Shown here in pieces: positions 20,740-30,290 of a stretch of DNA of 64,000 nucleotides. Position numbers and translations under genes: made by a program. The DNA is from Mycolicibacterium aubagnense (GTDB lineage Bacteria > Actinomycetota > Actinomycetes > Mycobacteriales > Mycobacteriaceae): contig NZ_AP022577.1 in NCBI RefSeq assembly GCF_010730955.1, forward strand, positions 4,340,001 through 4,404,000, read 5' to 3'. How positions within the stretch are numbered: the stretch's first letter is position 1; each line of letters opens with the position of its first letter. The notes beneath the pieces are model-generated. The model ran no database searches, was not told the DNA's origin, and saw only the letters and a program-made list of their open reading frames with translations.

Positions 20740-22377
20740 GTGAGCCGATTTACCGACAAGATGTACTACAACGCGCGTACCTCGCAGCGGGGCATGGTCA
20801 CTGGTGAGCCGCACGAGCCGGTGCGGCACACCTGGGGCGAGGTCCACGAGCGCGCCCGGCGCATCGCCGGCGGCTTGGCAGCTGCCGGGATCGGCCACGG
20901 CGACAAGATCGGCGTACTGGCCGGGTTCCCGGTCGAGATCGCGCCGACGGTCCAGGGCATCTGGATGCGCGGGGCCAGCCTCACCATGCTGCACCAGCCG
21001 ACGCCCCGTACGGACCTGGTCGTCTGGGCTGAAGACACCATGAACGTCATCAGCATGATCGACGCCAAGGCCGTCATCGTCTCCGAGCCGTTCCTGGTCG
21101 CCATCCCCGTGCTGGAGGAGAAGGGCCTGCAGGTCCTCAAGGTCGGTGACCTGCTCGCGGCCGAGCCCATCGACCCCGTCGAGACGGGCGAAGACGACCT
21201 CGCACTGATGCAGCTGACTTCCGGCTCCACCGGGTCGCCAAAGGCCGTGCAGATCACCCACCGCAACATCCACTCCAACGCCGAGGCCATGTTCATCGGT
21301 GCCGAGTACGACGTCGACAAGGACGTCATGGTCAGCTGGCTGCCCTGCTTCCACGACATGGGCATGGTCGGCTTCCTCACCATCCCGATGTACTTCGGTG
21401 CCGAGCTGGTCAAGGTCACGCCCATGGACTTCCTGCGCGACACGCTGCTGTGGGCCAAGCTCATCGACAAGTACAAGGGCACCATGACGGCGGCCCCGAA
21501 CTTCGCGTACGCGTTGTTCGCCAAGCGCCTGCGCCGGCAGGCCAAGCCGGGTGAGTACGACCTGTCCACGCTGCGGTTCGCGCTGTCCGGCGCCGAGCCG
21601 GTCGACCCCGCCGACGTCGAGGACCTCATCGACGCCGGTAAGCCGTTCGGCCTGAAGGCATCGGCCATCCTGCCCGCCTACGGCATGGCCGAGACCTGTC
21701 TTGCCGTCTCGTTCTCGCCGTGCAACGCCGGCCTGGTCGTCGACGAGGTCGACGCCGACCTGCTGGCCGCGCTGCGGCGCGCCGTGCCCGCCGCCAAGGG
21801 CAACACCCGCCGCCTCGCGTCGCTGGGTCCGCTGCTGCGTGACCTCGAGGCCCGCGTCGTCGACGAGGACGGCAACGTCCTGCCCGAGCGTGGGGTCGGC
21901 GTCATCCAGCTGCGCGGTGAGTCGGTGACCCCCGGCTACATCACCATGGCCGGCTTCCTGCCGACGCAGGACGAAAACGGTTGGTACGACACGGGTGACC
22001 TCGGGTACATCACCGAGGAGCGGAACGTCGTGGTCTGCGGCCGGGTGAAGGACGTCATCATCATGGCGGGCCGCAACATCTACCCGACGGACATCGAGCG
22101 GGCCGCGGGCCGCGTGCAGGGTGTGCGGCCGGGCTGCGCCGTCGCGGTGCGCCTCGACGCCGGCCATTCGCGTGAAACCTTCGCTGTCGCAGTCGAATCC
22201 AACGCCTGGCAGGACCCGGTGGAAGTGCGCCGGATCGAGCACCAGGTGGCGCACGAGGTCGTGACCGAGGTTGACGTGCGGCCGCGCAATGTCGTCGTGC
22301 TGGGCCCGGGCACCATCCCGAAGACCCCGTCCGGCAAGCTCCGTCGCGCCAACTCGGTGGAACTCGTCACCGGCTAG
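20740..22377 (+). CDS. pks16: fatty acyl-AMP ligase-like adenylating enzyme (Pks16 type)
   Basis: The 545-aa member of the ANL superfamily has the P-loop [12 protein letters not shown], the [14 protein letters not shown] motif typical of fatty-acyl-AMP ligases and the [10 protein letters not shown] core. YDTGDLGYI follows, then the C-terminal catalytic Lys in [13 protein letters not shown]. It adenylates a carboxylic acid, probably a fatty acid, for transfer to CoA or a carrier protein. Despite the inherited name (Rv1013, Pks16) there is no ketosynthase domain. GTG 20740 follows AGGAGG closely. A strong terminator lies directly downstream. Confidence 0.88.
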   Translation: MSRFTDKMYYNARTSQRGMVTGEPHEPVRHTWGEVHERARRIAGGLAAAGIGHGDKIGVLAGFPVEIAPTVQGIWMRGASLTMLHQPTPRTDLVVWAEDTMNVISMIDAKAVIVSEPFLVAIPVLEEKGLQVLKVGDLLAAEPIDPVETGEDDLALMQLTSGSTGSPKAVQITHRNIHSNAEAMFIGAEYDVDKDVMVSWLPCFHDMGMVGFLTIPMYFGAELVKVTPMDFLRDTLLWAKLIDKYKGTMTAAPNFAYALFAKRLRRQAKPGEYDLSTLRFALSGAEPVDPADVEDLIDAGKPFGLKASAILPAYGMAETCLAVSFSPCNAGLVVDEVDADLLAALRRAVPAAKGNTRRLASLGPLLRDLEARVVDEDGNVLPERGVGVIQLRGESVTPGYITMAGFLPTQDENGWYDTGDLGYITEERNVVVCGRVKDVIIMAGRNIYPTDIERAAGRVQGVRPGCAVAVRLDAGHSRETFAVAVESNAWQDPVEVRRIEHQVAHEVVTEVDVRPRNVVVLGPGTIPKTPSGKLRRANSVELVTG

Positions 22378-22397
22378 TTTTCCGCACGAGCTCTTTG

Positions 22398-22439
22398 AAA
22401 CCCCCGATTTCCTCGGATTTCCTCGGAAATCGGGGGTTT
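22398..22439 (+). terminator. Rho-independent terminator after the Pks16-like gene
   Basis: Arms at 22398-22412 and 22425-22439 (AAACCCCCGATTTCC and its exact complement) form a 15-bp perfect stem with a 12-base loop. The second arm ends in TTTT. It starts 21 bp after the stop codon of the preceding gene. Confidence 0.9.
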
Positions 22440-22540
22440 TCGTTTCGGTTCCCGAGTGTGGGATTGTTCCCTTCCCTGAGCGAAAGCTGTGAACGCCGGG
22501 TAATCTCTCGCTGAATTATTGACGAGAGGACCGGCATTTC

Positions 22541-22963
22541 ATGGGGCGTGTGATTGCGGCTGTTGTGGCAGTCTTCGGCGCGAGTGTCATGGCTGCGGCG
22601 CCCGCTTGTGCTGACGGATCGGCCGGTGTGGTCGAGAACCCCTATGACATCGCCGCGGCGGTCGGCTCTGGGGTGCAGGACGGCGCGATCGTCGGTTTCT
22701 CCGCAACCGGGCCTGACGTCCCTGCTGCCGCAGCGGCAGTTGTCGCGGCGTGTCAGCGCGCCGGTGCTGACCAATGCACCAGTGACGAGGTCACCAACGA
22801 CCGGTTGTGCATCGTGAACGTGGACGCCCCCGAAACCGGTGTGGTGGCCGGCGGTGCCGGACCGACGGTCGAGGTGGCCCGTCAGGACGCGTTCAATCGA
22901 GCTGCGGCCAACAACACTCCACTTGCTCCGGAGTCGCCCACGCTCGCCTGGTCCTGCCCGTGA
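22541..22963 (+). CDS. small secreted protein, DUF4189-like
   Basis: The 140-aa product has a signal peptide (MGRVIAAVVAVFGASVMAAAP, cleaved after an Ala near residue 25). The mature part shows GAIVGFSATG, AACQRAGADQCTSDEV, a further Cys in RLCIVNVDAP, ARQDAFNRAAAN and a C-terminal LAWSCP. This Cys spacing and ending resemble the secreted mycobacterial DUF4189 proteins such as Rv1813c. Four Cys could form two disulfides. GAGAGG precedes the ATG. The function is unknown; it lies between two terminator-bounded units and is probably monocistronic. Confidence 0.7.
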   Translation: MGRVIAAVVAVFGASVMAAAPACADGSAGVVENPYDIAAAVGSGVQDGAIVGFSATGPDVPAAAAAVVAACQRAGADQCTSDEVTNDRLCIVNVDAPETGVVAGGAGPTVEVARQDAFNRAAANNTPLAPESPTLAWSCP

Positions 22964-23237
22964 GCTGAGTCACGTACCGGGCAGTGTGCGAATTCCGTTG
23001 TGGGCGTGAGTTCCTCGGCCATTCGGTGACGTTGCTCACCGGTATTTCCCGGATCGCCAGGTCAACGCATTTCGGCTGTTCGTTTACATGTGAGTTCGCC
23101 ATGAGTTAATGGCACGGACACCTGCCCGAAACATATAGTCGACCTAACATGCGTTGATGGAAGGCGCGGTTGGTGGTTTTCAGCCCGCCTTTGCGGGACC
23201 GGAGATAGGCGACCTTCCCCGATAGTGAGAAGGTGAC

Positions 23238-23501
23238 ATGACTCATCAAGGCAAGCGCAGGATGGCCGCTCTGCTGGTGGGCCTGGCCTCGGTCAGCGGC
23301 ATCATGGCGCCCGTCGCAGGTGCCCGCCCGACCTGTCAGGACTCCGGCAGTCACTCCATCTGCGAGACGAACGGCAGCGTGGCGATCAAGGCGACTCCCG
23401 GGGCCCGCTCGTATGACGAGACCCAGAGTTCGCGGGTCGGCGCCCAAGGACGCCGCAGTTGCTACACCGATGCCGTTGACCGGCAACATATTTGCGGATA
23501 G
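23238..23501 (+). CDS. small secreted cysteine-containing protein
   Basis: The 87-aa product starts MTHQGKRRMAALLVGLASVS and has a cleavable signal ending near APVAGARP. The mature chain of about 58 residues has four Cys (PTCQDSG, HSICETNG, RRSCYTD, QHICG) and a central GSVAIKATPGA. The even Cys count suggests two disulfides outside the cell. AGAAGG precedes the ATG. It resembles short exported mycobacterial proteins but I cannot name a family. A bidirectional hairpin terminator separates it from pth. The 274 bp upstream hold no gene I can support, only a small CCCGC/GCGGG hairpin near 23190. Confidence 0.68.
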   Translation: MTHQGKRRMAALLVGLASVSGIMAPVAGARPTCQDSGSHSICETNGSVAIKATPGARSYDETQSSRVGAQGRRSCYTDAVDRQHICG

Positions 23502-23519
23502 TTCTGCCGCGAAAAATCA

Positions 23520-23557
23520 CGAAAATCCCCGAATTCCATGGAACTTGGGGATTTTCG
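23520..23557. terminator. bidirectional terminator between convergent genes
   Basis: CGAAAATCCCC at 23520-23530 pairs perfectly with GGGGATTTTCG at 23547-23557. The loop contains the smaller palindrome TTCCATGGAA. A-runs and T-runs flank the GC core on both sides, so it can serve both the secreted-protein gene and pth, which converge here. Confidence 0.85.
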
Positions 23558-23575
23558 CGTTCTTGGCGAGAATCG

Positions 23576-24151
23576 CTACCAGGCGTGGACGGTGTTCTGT
23601 GCCGCCTCGACGCCGTGCTGCAGCAGCAATTCCGTTGCGTCGGCTGCTTGTTCGAGAATGGTGCCCAGCTCGGGACGTTCCTTCGAATTGAAGTTCTCGA
23701 GCACGAACGCCGCTGGGTCCTGACGCCCCGGCGGGCGGCCCACCCCGATGCGGACGCGTTGAAAGTCCTTGGTACCCAATGCGGAAGCGATGGAGCGCAG
23801 GCCGTTGTGGCCGCCCTCGCCGCCACCGAACTTCAATCGGATACGTCCGAAGTCGATGTCCAGCTCGTCGTGGATCACCACGATGTCGGCCGGGGCGACG
23901 GAGTAGAACTTCGCCAAAGGCCCGACGTGCCTGCCGGATTCGTTCATGTAGGTGCGCGGCTTGGCGAGCACCACGGACCGGCCTCCCAGCCGGCCCGTGG
24001 TGACGTCAGCTCCGGATTTCTTGTGCACCTTGAACCCTGAGCCGATGCGATCGGCCAGGATGTCGGCAACCAGAAATCCAACGTTGTGCCGCGTTGCTTC
24101 GTAGCGCGGCCCAGGATTGCCCAGGCCGACCACCAGTAGTGGCTCGGCCAA
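23576..24151 (-). CDS. pth: peptidyl-tRNA hydrolase
   Basis: The 191-aa enzyme has the family residues in place: [21 protein letters not shown] with the catalytic His near 22, [10 protein letters not shown] with the substrate-binding Asn, [11 protein letters not shown] with the catalytic Asp, and [12 protein letters not shown]. It releases peptides from prematurely dissociated peptidyl-tRNA. The start is TTG 24151, giving the [11 protein letters not shown] beginning shared with the M. tuberculosis protein. It lies 6 bp after rplY, forming a translation-related operon. Confidence 0.96.
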   Translation of the reverse strand: MAEPLLVVGLGNPGPRYEATRHNVGFLVADILADRIGSGFKVHKKSGADVTTGRLGGRSVVLAKPRTYMNESGRHVGPLAKFYSVAPADIVVIHDELDIDFGRIRLKFGGGEGGHNGLRSIASALGTKDFQRVRIGVGRPPGRQDPAAFVLENFNSKERPELGTILEQAADATELLLQHGVEAAQNTVHAW

Positions 24152-24157
24152 AGTGGA

Positions 24158-24814
24158 CTACTCCGACTCGGCGGCGGCTTCTTCGGCCGCCTCGCCCGCG
24201 GCCTCGGCCGCGCCGCTCTCCTCGCCGGCGCCCTCGGCGGCCAGGTCCTCAGCGGTCGGCGCCGCGACGACGTTGACCACCAGGGTCTCGGGGTCGGTCA
24301 CCAGGCTGACGCCCTTGGGCAGCTCGACCTGGCCGGCCAGGATCTGGGTGCCGGCCGCGATGCCCTCGACCGACACGGTCAGCGACTCGGGGATCGACTG
24401 GACGTCGGCCTCGATCTGGATGGTGTTGGTGTCCTGCGCCACCAGGGTGCCGGACTCGGCGTCACCCTCGATGACGATGTTGACGTCGACGGTGACCTTC
24501 TCGCCGCGCGTCACGACGATCAGGTCGGCGTGCTCGATGTTGCGCTTGATCGGGTGGATGACGACCTGCTTGGTCAGCGCCAGCTGCTCCTTGCCGGCGA
24601 TGTCCAGGGTCAGTACCGCATTGGTGCCCGAGTTACGCAGCACCGCGGCGTACTCGCGGGCGTTGATCTCCAGGTGCTGCGGGTCGGTGCCGTGGCCGTA
24701 CAGCACGACGGGCACGCGGCCTTCACGACGGGCCAGACGCGAGGCGCCCTTGCCGGTCTTGGTGCGGACCGTAGCGGTCAGATTGTTCGAGGTGGGGGCC
24801 GCGTTCTTGGCCAT
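24158..24814 (-). CDS. rplY: 50S ribosomal protein L25/general stress protein Ctc
   Basis: The 218-aa protein has the N-terminal 5S-rRNA-binding L25 domain ([31 protein letters not shown]) and the longer TL5/CTC beta domain ([20 protein letters not shown] through [13 protein letters not shown]). The last 30 residues are an acidic Ala/Glu tail. It binds 5S rRNA in the large subunit. The ATG at 24814 begins the conserved sequence. It is first in the rplY-pth pair. Confidence 0.95.
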   Translation of the reverse strand: MAKNAAPTSNNLTATVRTKTGKGASRLARREGRVPVVLYGHGTDPQHLEINAREYAAVLRNSGTNAVLTLDIAGKEQLALTKQVVIHPIKRNIEHADLIVVTRGEKVTVDVNIVIEGDAESGTLVAQDTNTIQIEADVQSIPESLTVSVEGIAAGTQILAGQVELPKGVSLVTDPETLVVNVVAAPTAEDLAAEGAGEESGAAEAAGEAAEEAAAESE

Positions 24815-24966
24815 GTGAATCGCTCCTGATGCCGTATCTACTGGGTGGCACGGCCAGGGCTGGGATATCAGTGCACGCTGGTGCGGTGAAGTTCCCGTCG
24901 ATAACGGTGGCCTGAAATCAGACCGACCCTCGCCGTGATAGTCAGTCAGACTAGCGGATACGCCCC

Positions 24967-25836
24967 TTACAGCGGAAATTCAGTGGCGGTGAGCTGGGTG
25001 GACAGGTCCCAGAGGGCGGTCGCGGTGCGCGTCGATCGGGCGGCCGGCTTGATCAGTTGCGTCGGCCCGGTGGGCCCGCGCATGCCGTATTTCGGGCCGA
25101 CGAACGTGTTGCCCGGCAGGTCCTGGGATGCCGCGAACAGCGTCTGACGGGCGCCGAAGGACGCGTCGGTGGCGAGCTTGTTGGCGGCGATCCAGAACTT
25201 GTCGCCCAACTCGTTGCCGGTGTGGCCCTGCAGGTTCGTTGCCGAGTAGCCCGGGTGCGCGGCGAGCGCCCGCACGGGAGACCCGGCCACCGACAACCGG
25301 CGCTGCAGGTCCTTGGTGAACAGCAGATTGGCCAGCTTCGACTGCCCGTACGCCAACCATGCCGAGTATGGCCGGGACTTCCAGTTCAGGTCCTTCAGGC
25401 TGATGTAGCCCAGGAGGTGCATCTCCGACGACACCGTGACCACCCGATCGGTGATCTTCGGCAACAGCAGGTTGGTCAGCGCGAAATGCCCCAGGTGGTT
25501 GGTACCGATCTGGCTCTCGAAGCCGTCCTCGGTCAGTGCGAAGGGCACCGCCATGATGCCGGCGTTGTTGATCAGGACGTCGACCTTGTCGACACCGGCC
25601 GCGAACTCGCGCACCGAGGCCAGGCTCTGCAGGTCCAGCGGCCGGACCTCGACGTCACCGGTCGTGCCTGCGGCCGCGGCATCACCCTTGGCGGTGTTGC
25701 GGCAGGCCAGGATGACCTTGGCGCCCACGCGGGCCAATTCACGGGCGGTGACCTCGCCCAGGCCACTGTTGGCGCCGGTGACGATGGCGGTGCGGCCGGC
25801 GAAAGACGGCAGGTCGGCGGCGGTCCATTCAGTCAT
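24967..25836 (-). CDS. short-chain dehydrogenase/reductase
   Basis: The 289-aa SDR has [16 protein letters not shown] (cofactor loop), [10 protein letters not shown], the catalytic Ser in VVTVSSEMH and the YxxxK motif in [12 protein letters not shown]. The Arg in [10 protein letters not shown] after the second strand suggests NADP(H). It resembles the retinol-dehydrogenase-like SDRs common in mycobacteria. The substrate is unknown. It lies 24 bp downstream of lpqT on the same strand. This gene is additional relative to M. tuberculosis. Confidence 0.86.
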   Translation of the reverse strand: MTEWTAADLPSFAGRTAIVTGANSGLGEVTARELARVGAKVILACRNTAKGDAAAAGTTGDVEVRPLDLQSLASVREFAAGVDKVDVLINNAGIMAVPFALTEDGFESQIGTNHLGHFALTNLLLPKITDRVVTVSSEMHLLGYISLKDLNWKSRPYSAWLAYGQSKLANLLFTKDLQRRLSVAGSPVRALAAHPGYSATNLQGHTGNELGDKFWIAANKLATDASFGARQTLFAASQDLPGNTFVGPKYGMRGPTGPTQLIKPAARSTRTATALWDLSTQLTATEFPL

Positions 25837-25860
25837 GACGGCGAGCCTAGTCGGGTACCG

Positions 25861-26511
25861 CTACTTGGGGCCGACCGAGAAGCCCTTGATGATCGCCTCG
25901 ATGTCGCCGGCCTGGTCCTTGGCCTGTTCGGCGTAGGTGGTGACGGTCAGCTGGATCAGGTAGTGGATACCCGGTCGCGGCGGGGACGGCTGGGCGATGA
26001 CGATCCGGTTGTACGACTGCATCCGGCGGTCGTGCAGGTCGTAGCTGCCCTCGATCATGGCCGATGGGTAGCCCTGGAAGTCCTCGCCCGAGCTGTAGAG
26101 CTTCTTGAAGTTGTCGGACAGCAGAGCGTCGGCATCGGAATGCCGAAGGGCGTCCTTGACGTCGAAGTCGCCGGACAGCTGGAACACCATCAGCATCGCC
26201 AAGGGGTAGGTGTCGTTCTTGGCGATGGTCACCGTGCCGGGTGAGTAGTTGAGGTTCTTGTATCCCGTCCAGCCCTGCGGTCGGGGCAGGTTCACCTTGA
26301 GGTCGGTGAGCTGGTCGGGGACAACCTGCTTGCTCTGCACGCCGAGCTTGTTCAGGTAGTCCGGGAACGGAATCAGGCTGGCCTTGTCCACCGGTGTGGT
26401 GGTGGTCGTCGGCGTCGTCGACCAGATCGACTTGTAATCAGGAGTTTTCGCGTCGCACGCGGTGAGTGTCAGCGCCACCGCGGCGGCGGCGGCAACCCGC
26501 TGCAGGATCAC
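25861..26511 (-). CDS. lpqT: lipoprotein LpqT
   Basis: The 216-aa product has a short signal (MILQRVAAAAAVALTLTAC) with lipobox LTAC at residue 19 and a Thr-rich linker (TTPTTTTT). The LpqN/LpqT domain shows LPRPQGWTGYKNLNYSPGTV, YPLAMLMVFQLSGDFDVKDAL and GYPSAMIEGSY. Position next to prs matches Rv1016c. Its start overlaps the arsC stop by four bases (ATGA). The Thr-rich linker is a plausible O-mannosylation site. The molecular role is unknown. Confidence 0.86.
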   Translation of the reverse strand: MILQRVAAAAAVALTLTACDAKTPDYKSIWSTTPTTTTTPVDKASLIPFPDYLNKLGVQSKQVVPDQLTDLKVNLPRPQGWTGYKNLNYSPGTVTIAKNDTYPLAMLMVFQLSGDFDVKDALRHSDADALLSDNFKKLYSSGEDFQGYPSAMIEGSYDLHDRRMQSYNRIVIAQPSPPRPGIHYLIQLTVTTYAEQAKDQAGDIEAIIKGFSVGPK

Positions 26512-26873
26512 AGAATCTCGCGGACCGCGTCGATCGGACGGGCCAGCCGGGTGCCTTTCGCGGTGACGACGAACGGCCGCTCGATCAGGATCGGGTGCTG
26601 CGCCATGGCGTCGAGCAGCTGCTCGTCGGTGGCGTCGGCCAGATTCAGTTCGGCGTAGAGCGATTCGCGCTTGCGCACCGCGGTGCGGACGTCGATACCG
26701 GCGTCGTTGATCATCGCGGCGAGCTCGGCCCGGGTCGGCGGCGTCTTCAGATACTGCACGACCTCGGGCTCAATACCGTTCTCCCGCAACAGATCCAGCG
26801 TTTTGCGGGAGGTCGAGCACTTCGGGTTGTGGTAGATCACGGCGGCGGGCCGCCCATCGGGCTCAGCAGCCAT
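26508..26873 (-). CDS. arsC: ArsC/Spx-type arsenate reductase family protein
   Basis: The 121-aa protein has the glutaredoxin-linked ArsC active site HNPKCSTSRKTLDLL (Cys near residue 19), the VQYLKTPPTRAEL segment and the PILIERPFVVTAKGTRLARP end with the conserved Arg residues. Members reduce arsenate with glutathione/glutaredoxin; in mycobacteria the electron donor would have to differ. There are no ars transport or ArsR genes nearby. It sits one base after prs and overlaps lpqT, so a housekeeping thiol-reductase role is possible. Confidence 0.83.
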   Translation of the reverse strand: MAAEPDGRPAAVIYHNPKCSTSRKTLDLLRENGIEPEVVQYLKTPPTRAELAAMINDAGIDVRTAVRKRESLYAELNLADATDEQLLDAMAQHPILIERPFVVTAKGTRLARPIDAVREIL

Positions 26874-26874
26874 T

Positions 26875-27855
26875 TTAGGCAGATCCGTCGAAAAGGCCGG
26901 TGACCGAGCCGTTTTCGAACACCGCGCGGATGGTCGACGCCAGCAGCGGCGCGATCGACAGCACGGTCAGCGCCGGGAACTGCTTGTCCGGCGTGATGGG
27001 CAGCGTGTTGGTGACGATGACCTCGCGGGCGCCGCAGTCGGCCAGGCGCTGGGCTGCCGGGTCGGACAGCACACCGTGGGTGGCGGCGATGATGACGTCC
27101 TTGGCCCCGTCCTCACGCAGCAGCTTGACCGCGCCGGCGATGGTGCCGCCGGTGTCGATCATGTCGTCGGTAAGGATGCAGGTCTTGCCCTTGACTTCAC
27201 CGACGACGCGGTTGGCCTTGACCTGGTTGGGGACCAGCGGGTCGCGGGTCTTGTGGATGAAGGCCAGCGGCACGCCGCCCAGGGAGTCGGCCCATTTCTC
27301 GGCGACGCGCACGCGGCCGGAGTCGGGGGAAACCACGACCAGGTCGGAGTCGCCGTACTTGTCGCCGATGTAGCCGCACAGCAGCGACTGGCCACGCATG
27401 TGGTCGACGGGACCGTCGAAGAAGCCCTGGATCTGGTCGGTGTGCAGGTCGACCGAGACGATGCGGTCCGCACCGGCGGTCTTGAGCAGGTCGGCGATCA
27501 GACGGGCCGAGATGGGCTCGCGGCCGCGGTGCTTCTTGTCCTGGCGCGCGTACGGGTAGAACGGCAGGATCGCGGTGATCCGCTTGGCCGACCCGCGCTT
27601 GAGCGCGTCGATCATGATGAGCTGTTCCATCAGCCACTGGTTCAGCGGCGCGGGGTGGCTCTGCAGCACGAAGGCGTCGCAGCCACGCACCGATTCGTCG
27701 AAACGGACGAAGATCTCGCCGTTCGCGAAGTCCCGGGACGTCTGCGGGGTGACCTCGATGCCGAGCTCTTTGGCGACCTGTTCGGCCAGTTCGGGGTGCG
27801 CGCGCCCCGAGAAGAGCATCAGGTTTTTGCGGTTGTCGGTCCAGTCCGTGGCCAC
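26875..27855 (-). CDS. prs: ribose-phosphate pyrophosphokinase
   Basis: The 326-aa class I PRPP synthase has the flexible loop LPFYPYARQDKKHRGREPIS, DLHTDQIQGFFDGPVDH, VVVSPDSGRVRVAEKW and the PRPP-binding loop ILTDDMIDTGGTI. It makes PRPP from ribose-5-phosphate and ATP for nucleotide, His, Trp and, in mycobacteria, arabinan synthesis. The start is GTG 27855. A strong hairpin separates it from glmU, and arsC and lpqT follow directly. Confidence 0.96.
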   Translation of the reverse strand: MATDWTDNRKNLMLFSGRAHPELAEQVAKELGIEVTPQTSRDFANGEIFVRFDESVRGCDAFVLQSHPAPLNQWLMEQLIMIDALKRGSAKRITAILPFYPYARQDKKHRGREPISARLIADLLKTAGADRIVSVDLHTDQIQGFFDGPVDHMRGQSLLCGYIGDKYGDSDLVVVSPDSGRVRVAEKWADSLGGVPLAFIHKTRDPLVPNQVKANRVVGEVKGKTCILTDDMIDTGGTIAGAVKLLREDGAKDVIIAATHGVLSDPAAQRLADCGAREVIVTNTLPITPDKQFPALTVLSIAPLLASTIRAVFENGSVTGLFDGSA

Positions 27856-27903
27856 TGTGTGCTGCTTTCGCGGTGGGGGATCGATACGTCGTAATCGTAC
27901 TTA

Positions 27904-27935
27904 CCGGTAACCCGGTCCCGCGGTCGGGTTACCGG
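27904..27935. terminator. hairpin between glmU and prs
   Basis: CCGGTAACCCG at 27904-27914 pairs exactly with CGGGTTACCGG at 27925-27935 around a 10-base GC-rich loop. It lies about 25 bp past the glmU stop and 50 bp before the prs start. There is no long T-run, so it may be an incomplete terminator or an mRNA processing or stability element. Confidence 0.6.
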
Positions 27936-27958
27936 ATTGCCAACATCAGATGTCGGGA

Positions 27959-29401
27959 TCAGCTTTCGCCGCGCGCTTTTCTGGCCGCGTCGGCGGCCTT
28001 GGAGTCGGGGCGTTTGCGCTCCACCCAGCCCTCGATGTTGCGCTGCTCGCCCTTCGAGACGGCCAGCGCGCCGGGCGGTACGTCCTCGCGCACCACGGTG
28101 CCGGCGCCGGTGTAGGCACCGTCGCCGACGGTCACCGGTGCGACGAACATCGTGTCCGAACCGGTGCGCACGTGCGAACCGATGGTGGTGCGGTTCTTGT
28201 TTTCACCGTCGTAGTTGACGAAGACGCTGGACGCGCCGATGTTGCTGTACTCGCCGATGTCTGCGTCCCCGACATACGTCAGGTGCGGCACCTTGGTGCC
28301 GGTGCCGATCGTCGAGTTCTTGACCTCGACGAACGCGCCCAGCTTGCCGTCGGCGCCCAGTTCGGTGCCCGGCCGCAGGTACGTGAATGGTCCGACGGTG
28401 GCGCCGGCACCGATGACCGCGAGCTGCCCGTGGGTGCGAATCACCTCGGCGCCGTCGCCGACTTCCATGTCGGTCAGAGTGGTGTCGGGGCCGATGACGC
28501 AGTTCGCGCCGATGTCGGTGGCGCCCAGCAGCTGGGTGCACGGCTTGATGACGGTGTCGCGGCCGATGGCGACGTCGACGTCGATCCAGGTGGTGCCCGG
28601 GTCGATGACGGTCACCCCGGCGCGCTGGTGACCGGCGATGATCCGGCGGTTCAGCTCGGCGGCCACCTCGGACAGCTGCACCCGGTCGTTGACGCCGGAG
28701 ACCTGCGCGCTGTCGTCGACGTGGTGGGCCCGGACGATCTGGCCGTCGCCGCGCACGATCGCGATGGCGTCGGTGAGGTAGAGCTCCTGCTGGGCGTTGT
28801 CCGACCGCAGCCGGCTCAGCGCCGAACGCAATGAGACGGCGTCGAAGGCGTACACACCGGAGTTCACCTCGCGGATGGCGCGCTGGGATTCGGTGGCGTC
28901 GGCCTGCTCGACGATGCCGATCACCTCGTGGTCCTGCGTGCGCAGGATGCGGCCGTAGCCCGTGGGATTGACGACGGTGGTGGTGAGCACCGTGGCGGCT
29001 GCGGTCGCGGTGGCGTGCGTTTCAACCAGATTGGCGAGGGTGTCGGCGTCGAGCAGCGGCACGTCACCCGCGGTGACGACGACGGTGCCCGCGAAATCGG
29101 CGGGCAGTGCGGATAGGCCGCAGCTGACGGCGTGGCCGGTGCCGAGTTGTTCGTCCTGGATGGCGACGGTGATGGTCCGGCCGAGTCCGCCCGCGATCTC
29201 GTGCACGTGTGCGGTGACGCGCTCGCGTTCCTTGCCGACCACCACGACGAGGTGCGTCGGGTTGACCTTGGCCACGGCGTGCAGGGCGTGCGCGAGCATG
29301 CTGCGGCCGGCCAGCGGGTGCAGGACCTTGGGGATGTCGGAGCGCATCCGGGTGCCCGACCCGGCCGCCAGGACGATGACAGCGGCTTCGCCTCGAGTCA
29401 C
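27959..29401 (-). CDS. glmU: bifunctional N-acetylglucosamine-1-P uridyltransferase/glucosamine-1-P acetyltransferase
   Basis: The 480-aa protein joins a nucleotidyltransferase domain ([21 protein letters not shown], and [14 protein letters not shown] with the metal Asp) to a C-terminal left-handed beta-helix of hexapeptide repeats. The latter carries [23 protein letters not shown] and the C-terminal acetyl-CoA region. It makes UDP-GlcNAc for peptidoglycan and arabinogalactan linker synthesis. The start is GTG 29401. The tRNA-Gln gene lies just upstream on the same strand. Confidence 0.96.
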   Translation of the reverse strand: MTRGEAAVIVLAAGSGTRMRSDIPKVLHPLAGRSMLAHALHAVAKVNPTHLVVVVGKERERVTAHVHEIAGGLGRTITVAIQDEQLGTGHAVSCGLSALPADFAGTVVVTAGDVPLLDADTLANLVETHATATAAATVLTTTVVNPTGYGRILRTQDHEVIGIVEQADATESQRAIREVNSGVYAFDAVSLRSALSRLRSDNAQQELYLTDAIAIVRGDGQIVRAHHVDDSAQVSGVNDRVQLSEVAAELNRRIIAGHQRAGVTVIDPGTTWIDVDVAIGRDTVIKPCTQLLGATDIGANCVIGPDTTLTDMEVGDGAEVIRTHGQLAVIGAGATVGPFTYLRPGTELGADGKLGAFVEVKNSTIGTGTKVPHLTYVGDADIGEYSNIGASSVFVNYDGENKNRTTIGSHVRTGSDTMFVAPVTVGDGAYTGAGTVVREDVPPGALAVSKGEQRNIEGWVERKRPDSKAADAARKARGES

Positions 29402-29457
29402 GTACGCCTCTCTCTACGCGATTTCGCGCTTTGACTGCTCGCGCTGTGCAGTAGTTG

Positions 29458-29529
29458 CTCCGTCGCCAGGACTCGAACCTGAACTATCTGAACCAAAATC
29501 AGAGGTGCTGCCGATTACACCACGACGGA
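29458..29529 (-). tRNA. tRNA-Gln (UUG)
   Basis: On the minus strand the ends TCCGTCG and CGACGGA form a 7-bp acceptor stem with discriminator G. The anticodon stem TCTGA/TCAGA encloses the loop TTTTGGT with anticodon TTG, and the T arm contains GGTTCGAGTCC. CCA is not encoded. The position between glmU and the TetR gene matches glnU in M. tuberculosis. Confidence 0.96.
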
Positions 29530-29572
29530 TTACTCGCCAGAGACTCTAGTGCAAGCGGATACGCTGGCGGTC

Positions 29573-30208
29573 ATGGCAGCGGCGGAGAGCGGAGCGCGCA
29601 GCCCTCGCGCGCGCATGACCGGCAGTGAACGCCGTCAGCAACTGATCGAGATCGCGAAGTCGCTGTTCGCCGAGCGCGGTTACGACGGCACGTCCATCGA
29701 GGAGATCGCGCAGCGCGCCAATGTCTCGAAGCCGGTGGTCTACGAGCATTTCGGCGGTAAGGAAGGCCTGTACGCCGTGGTCGTGGACCGCGAGATGTCC
29801 GCACTACTCGACGGCATCACGTCGTCGCTGACCAACAACCGGTCGCGGGTGCGGGTCGAGCGGGTGGCGCTGGCGCTGCTGACCTACGTCGAAGAACACA
29901 CCGACGGGTTCCGCATCCTGATTCGGGACTCCCCGACCAGCATCGCCTCCGGCACGTATTCGACCCTGCTCAACGATGCCGTCAACCAGGTGTCGTCGAT
30001 CCTGGCCGGCGACTTCTCCCGGCGGGGACTGGACCCCGAGCTGGCACCGTTGTACGCCCAGGCGCTGGTGGGATCGGTGTCGATGTCCGCGCAGTGGTGG
30101 CTCGACACCAGGGAGCCGAAAAAGGAAGTCGTTGCCGCGCACTTGGTCAACCTGATGTGGAACGGGCTGACCCATCTCGAGGCAGACCCCGAGTTGCACG
30201 AGGGCTGA
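29573..30208 (+). CDS. TetR-family transcriptional regulator
   Basis: The 211-aa regulator has an N-terminal helix-turn-helix (RRQQLIEIAKSLFAERGYDGTSIEEIAQRANVSKPVVYEHFGGKEGLYAVV) and a helical ligand domain. It matches Rv1019 in position and in stretches such as MSALLDGITSSLTNNRSRVRVERVALALLTY. The ATG at 29573 is preferred over an upstream GTG at 29549, which lies close to the tRNA promoter region. It is divergent from the tRNA and upstream of the mfd region. Regulation of neighbours including mfd is possible but not shown by sequence. Confidence 0.9.
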   Translation: MAAAESGARSPRARMTGSERRQQLIEIAKSLFAERGYDGTSIEEIAQRANVSKPVVYEHFGGKEGLYAVVVDREMSALLDGITSSLTNNRSRVRVERVALALLTYVEEHTDGFRILIRDSPTSIASGTYSTLLNDAVNQVSSILAGDFSRRGLDPELAPLYAQALVGSVSMSAQWWLDTREPKKEVVAAHLVNLMWNGLTHLEADPELHEG

Positions 30209-30222
30209 AGTTCGGGTCGCTC

Positions 30223-30278
30223 AACGTGAAGTTGATGGCGAGAAGTTGCCGCTGGTTTCTCGCGATCTTCTTCACGTT
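30223..30278. terminator. nested hairpin between convergent genes
   Basis: The outer arms AACGTGAAG (30223-30231) and CTTCACGTT (30270-30278) enclose a second stem, GCGAGAA (30238-30244) with TTCTCGC (30257-30263). It lies in the 82-bp gap between the TetR gene and the converging decarboxylase-like gene, where it can act for both strands. Confidence 0.7.
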
Positions 30279-30290
30279 CGGCGATGGGCT

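Noticed and set aside
20519..20743. Plus-strand frame of 74 codons ending in GTGA overlap with the Pks16-like gene
   Set aside because: It has no ribosome binding site, an odd Arg/Ser/Thr-rich composition and no recognisable domain. The overlap with the next start can arise by chance, although Rv1012 occupies a similar place in M. tuberculosis.
23106..23489. Minus-strand 127-codon frame over the small secreted protein gene
   Set aside because: The plus-strand gene has a signal peptide, ribosome binding site and terminator; the minus frame has none of these.
26508..26873. An arsenic-resistance operon around arsC
   Set aside because: No arsenite exporter or ArsR regulator is present; the gene is embedded in a prs-lpqT unit, so only the enzyme family is claimed.
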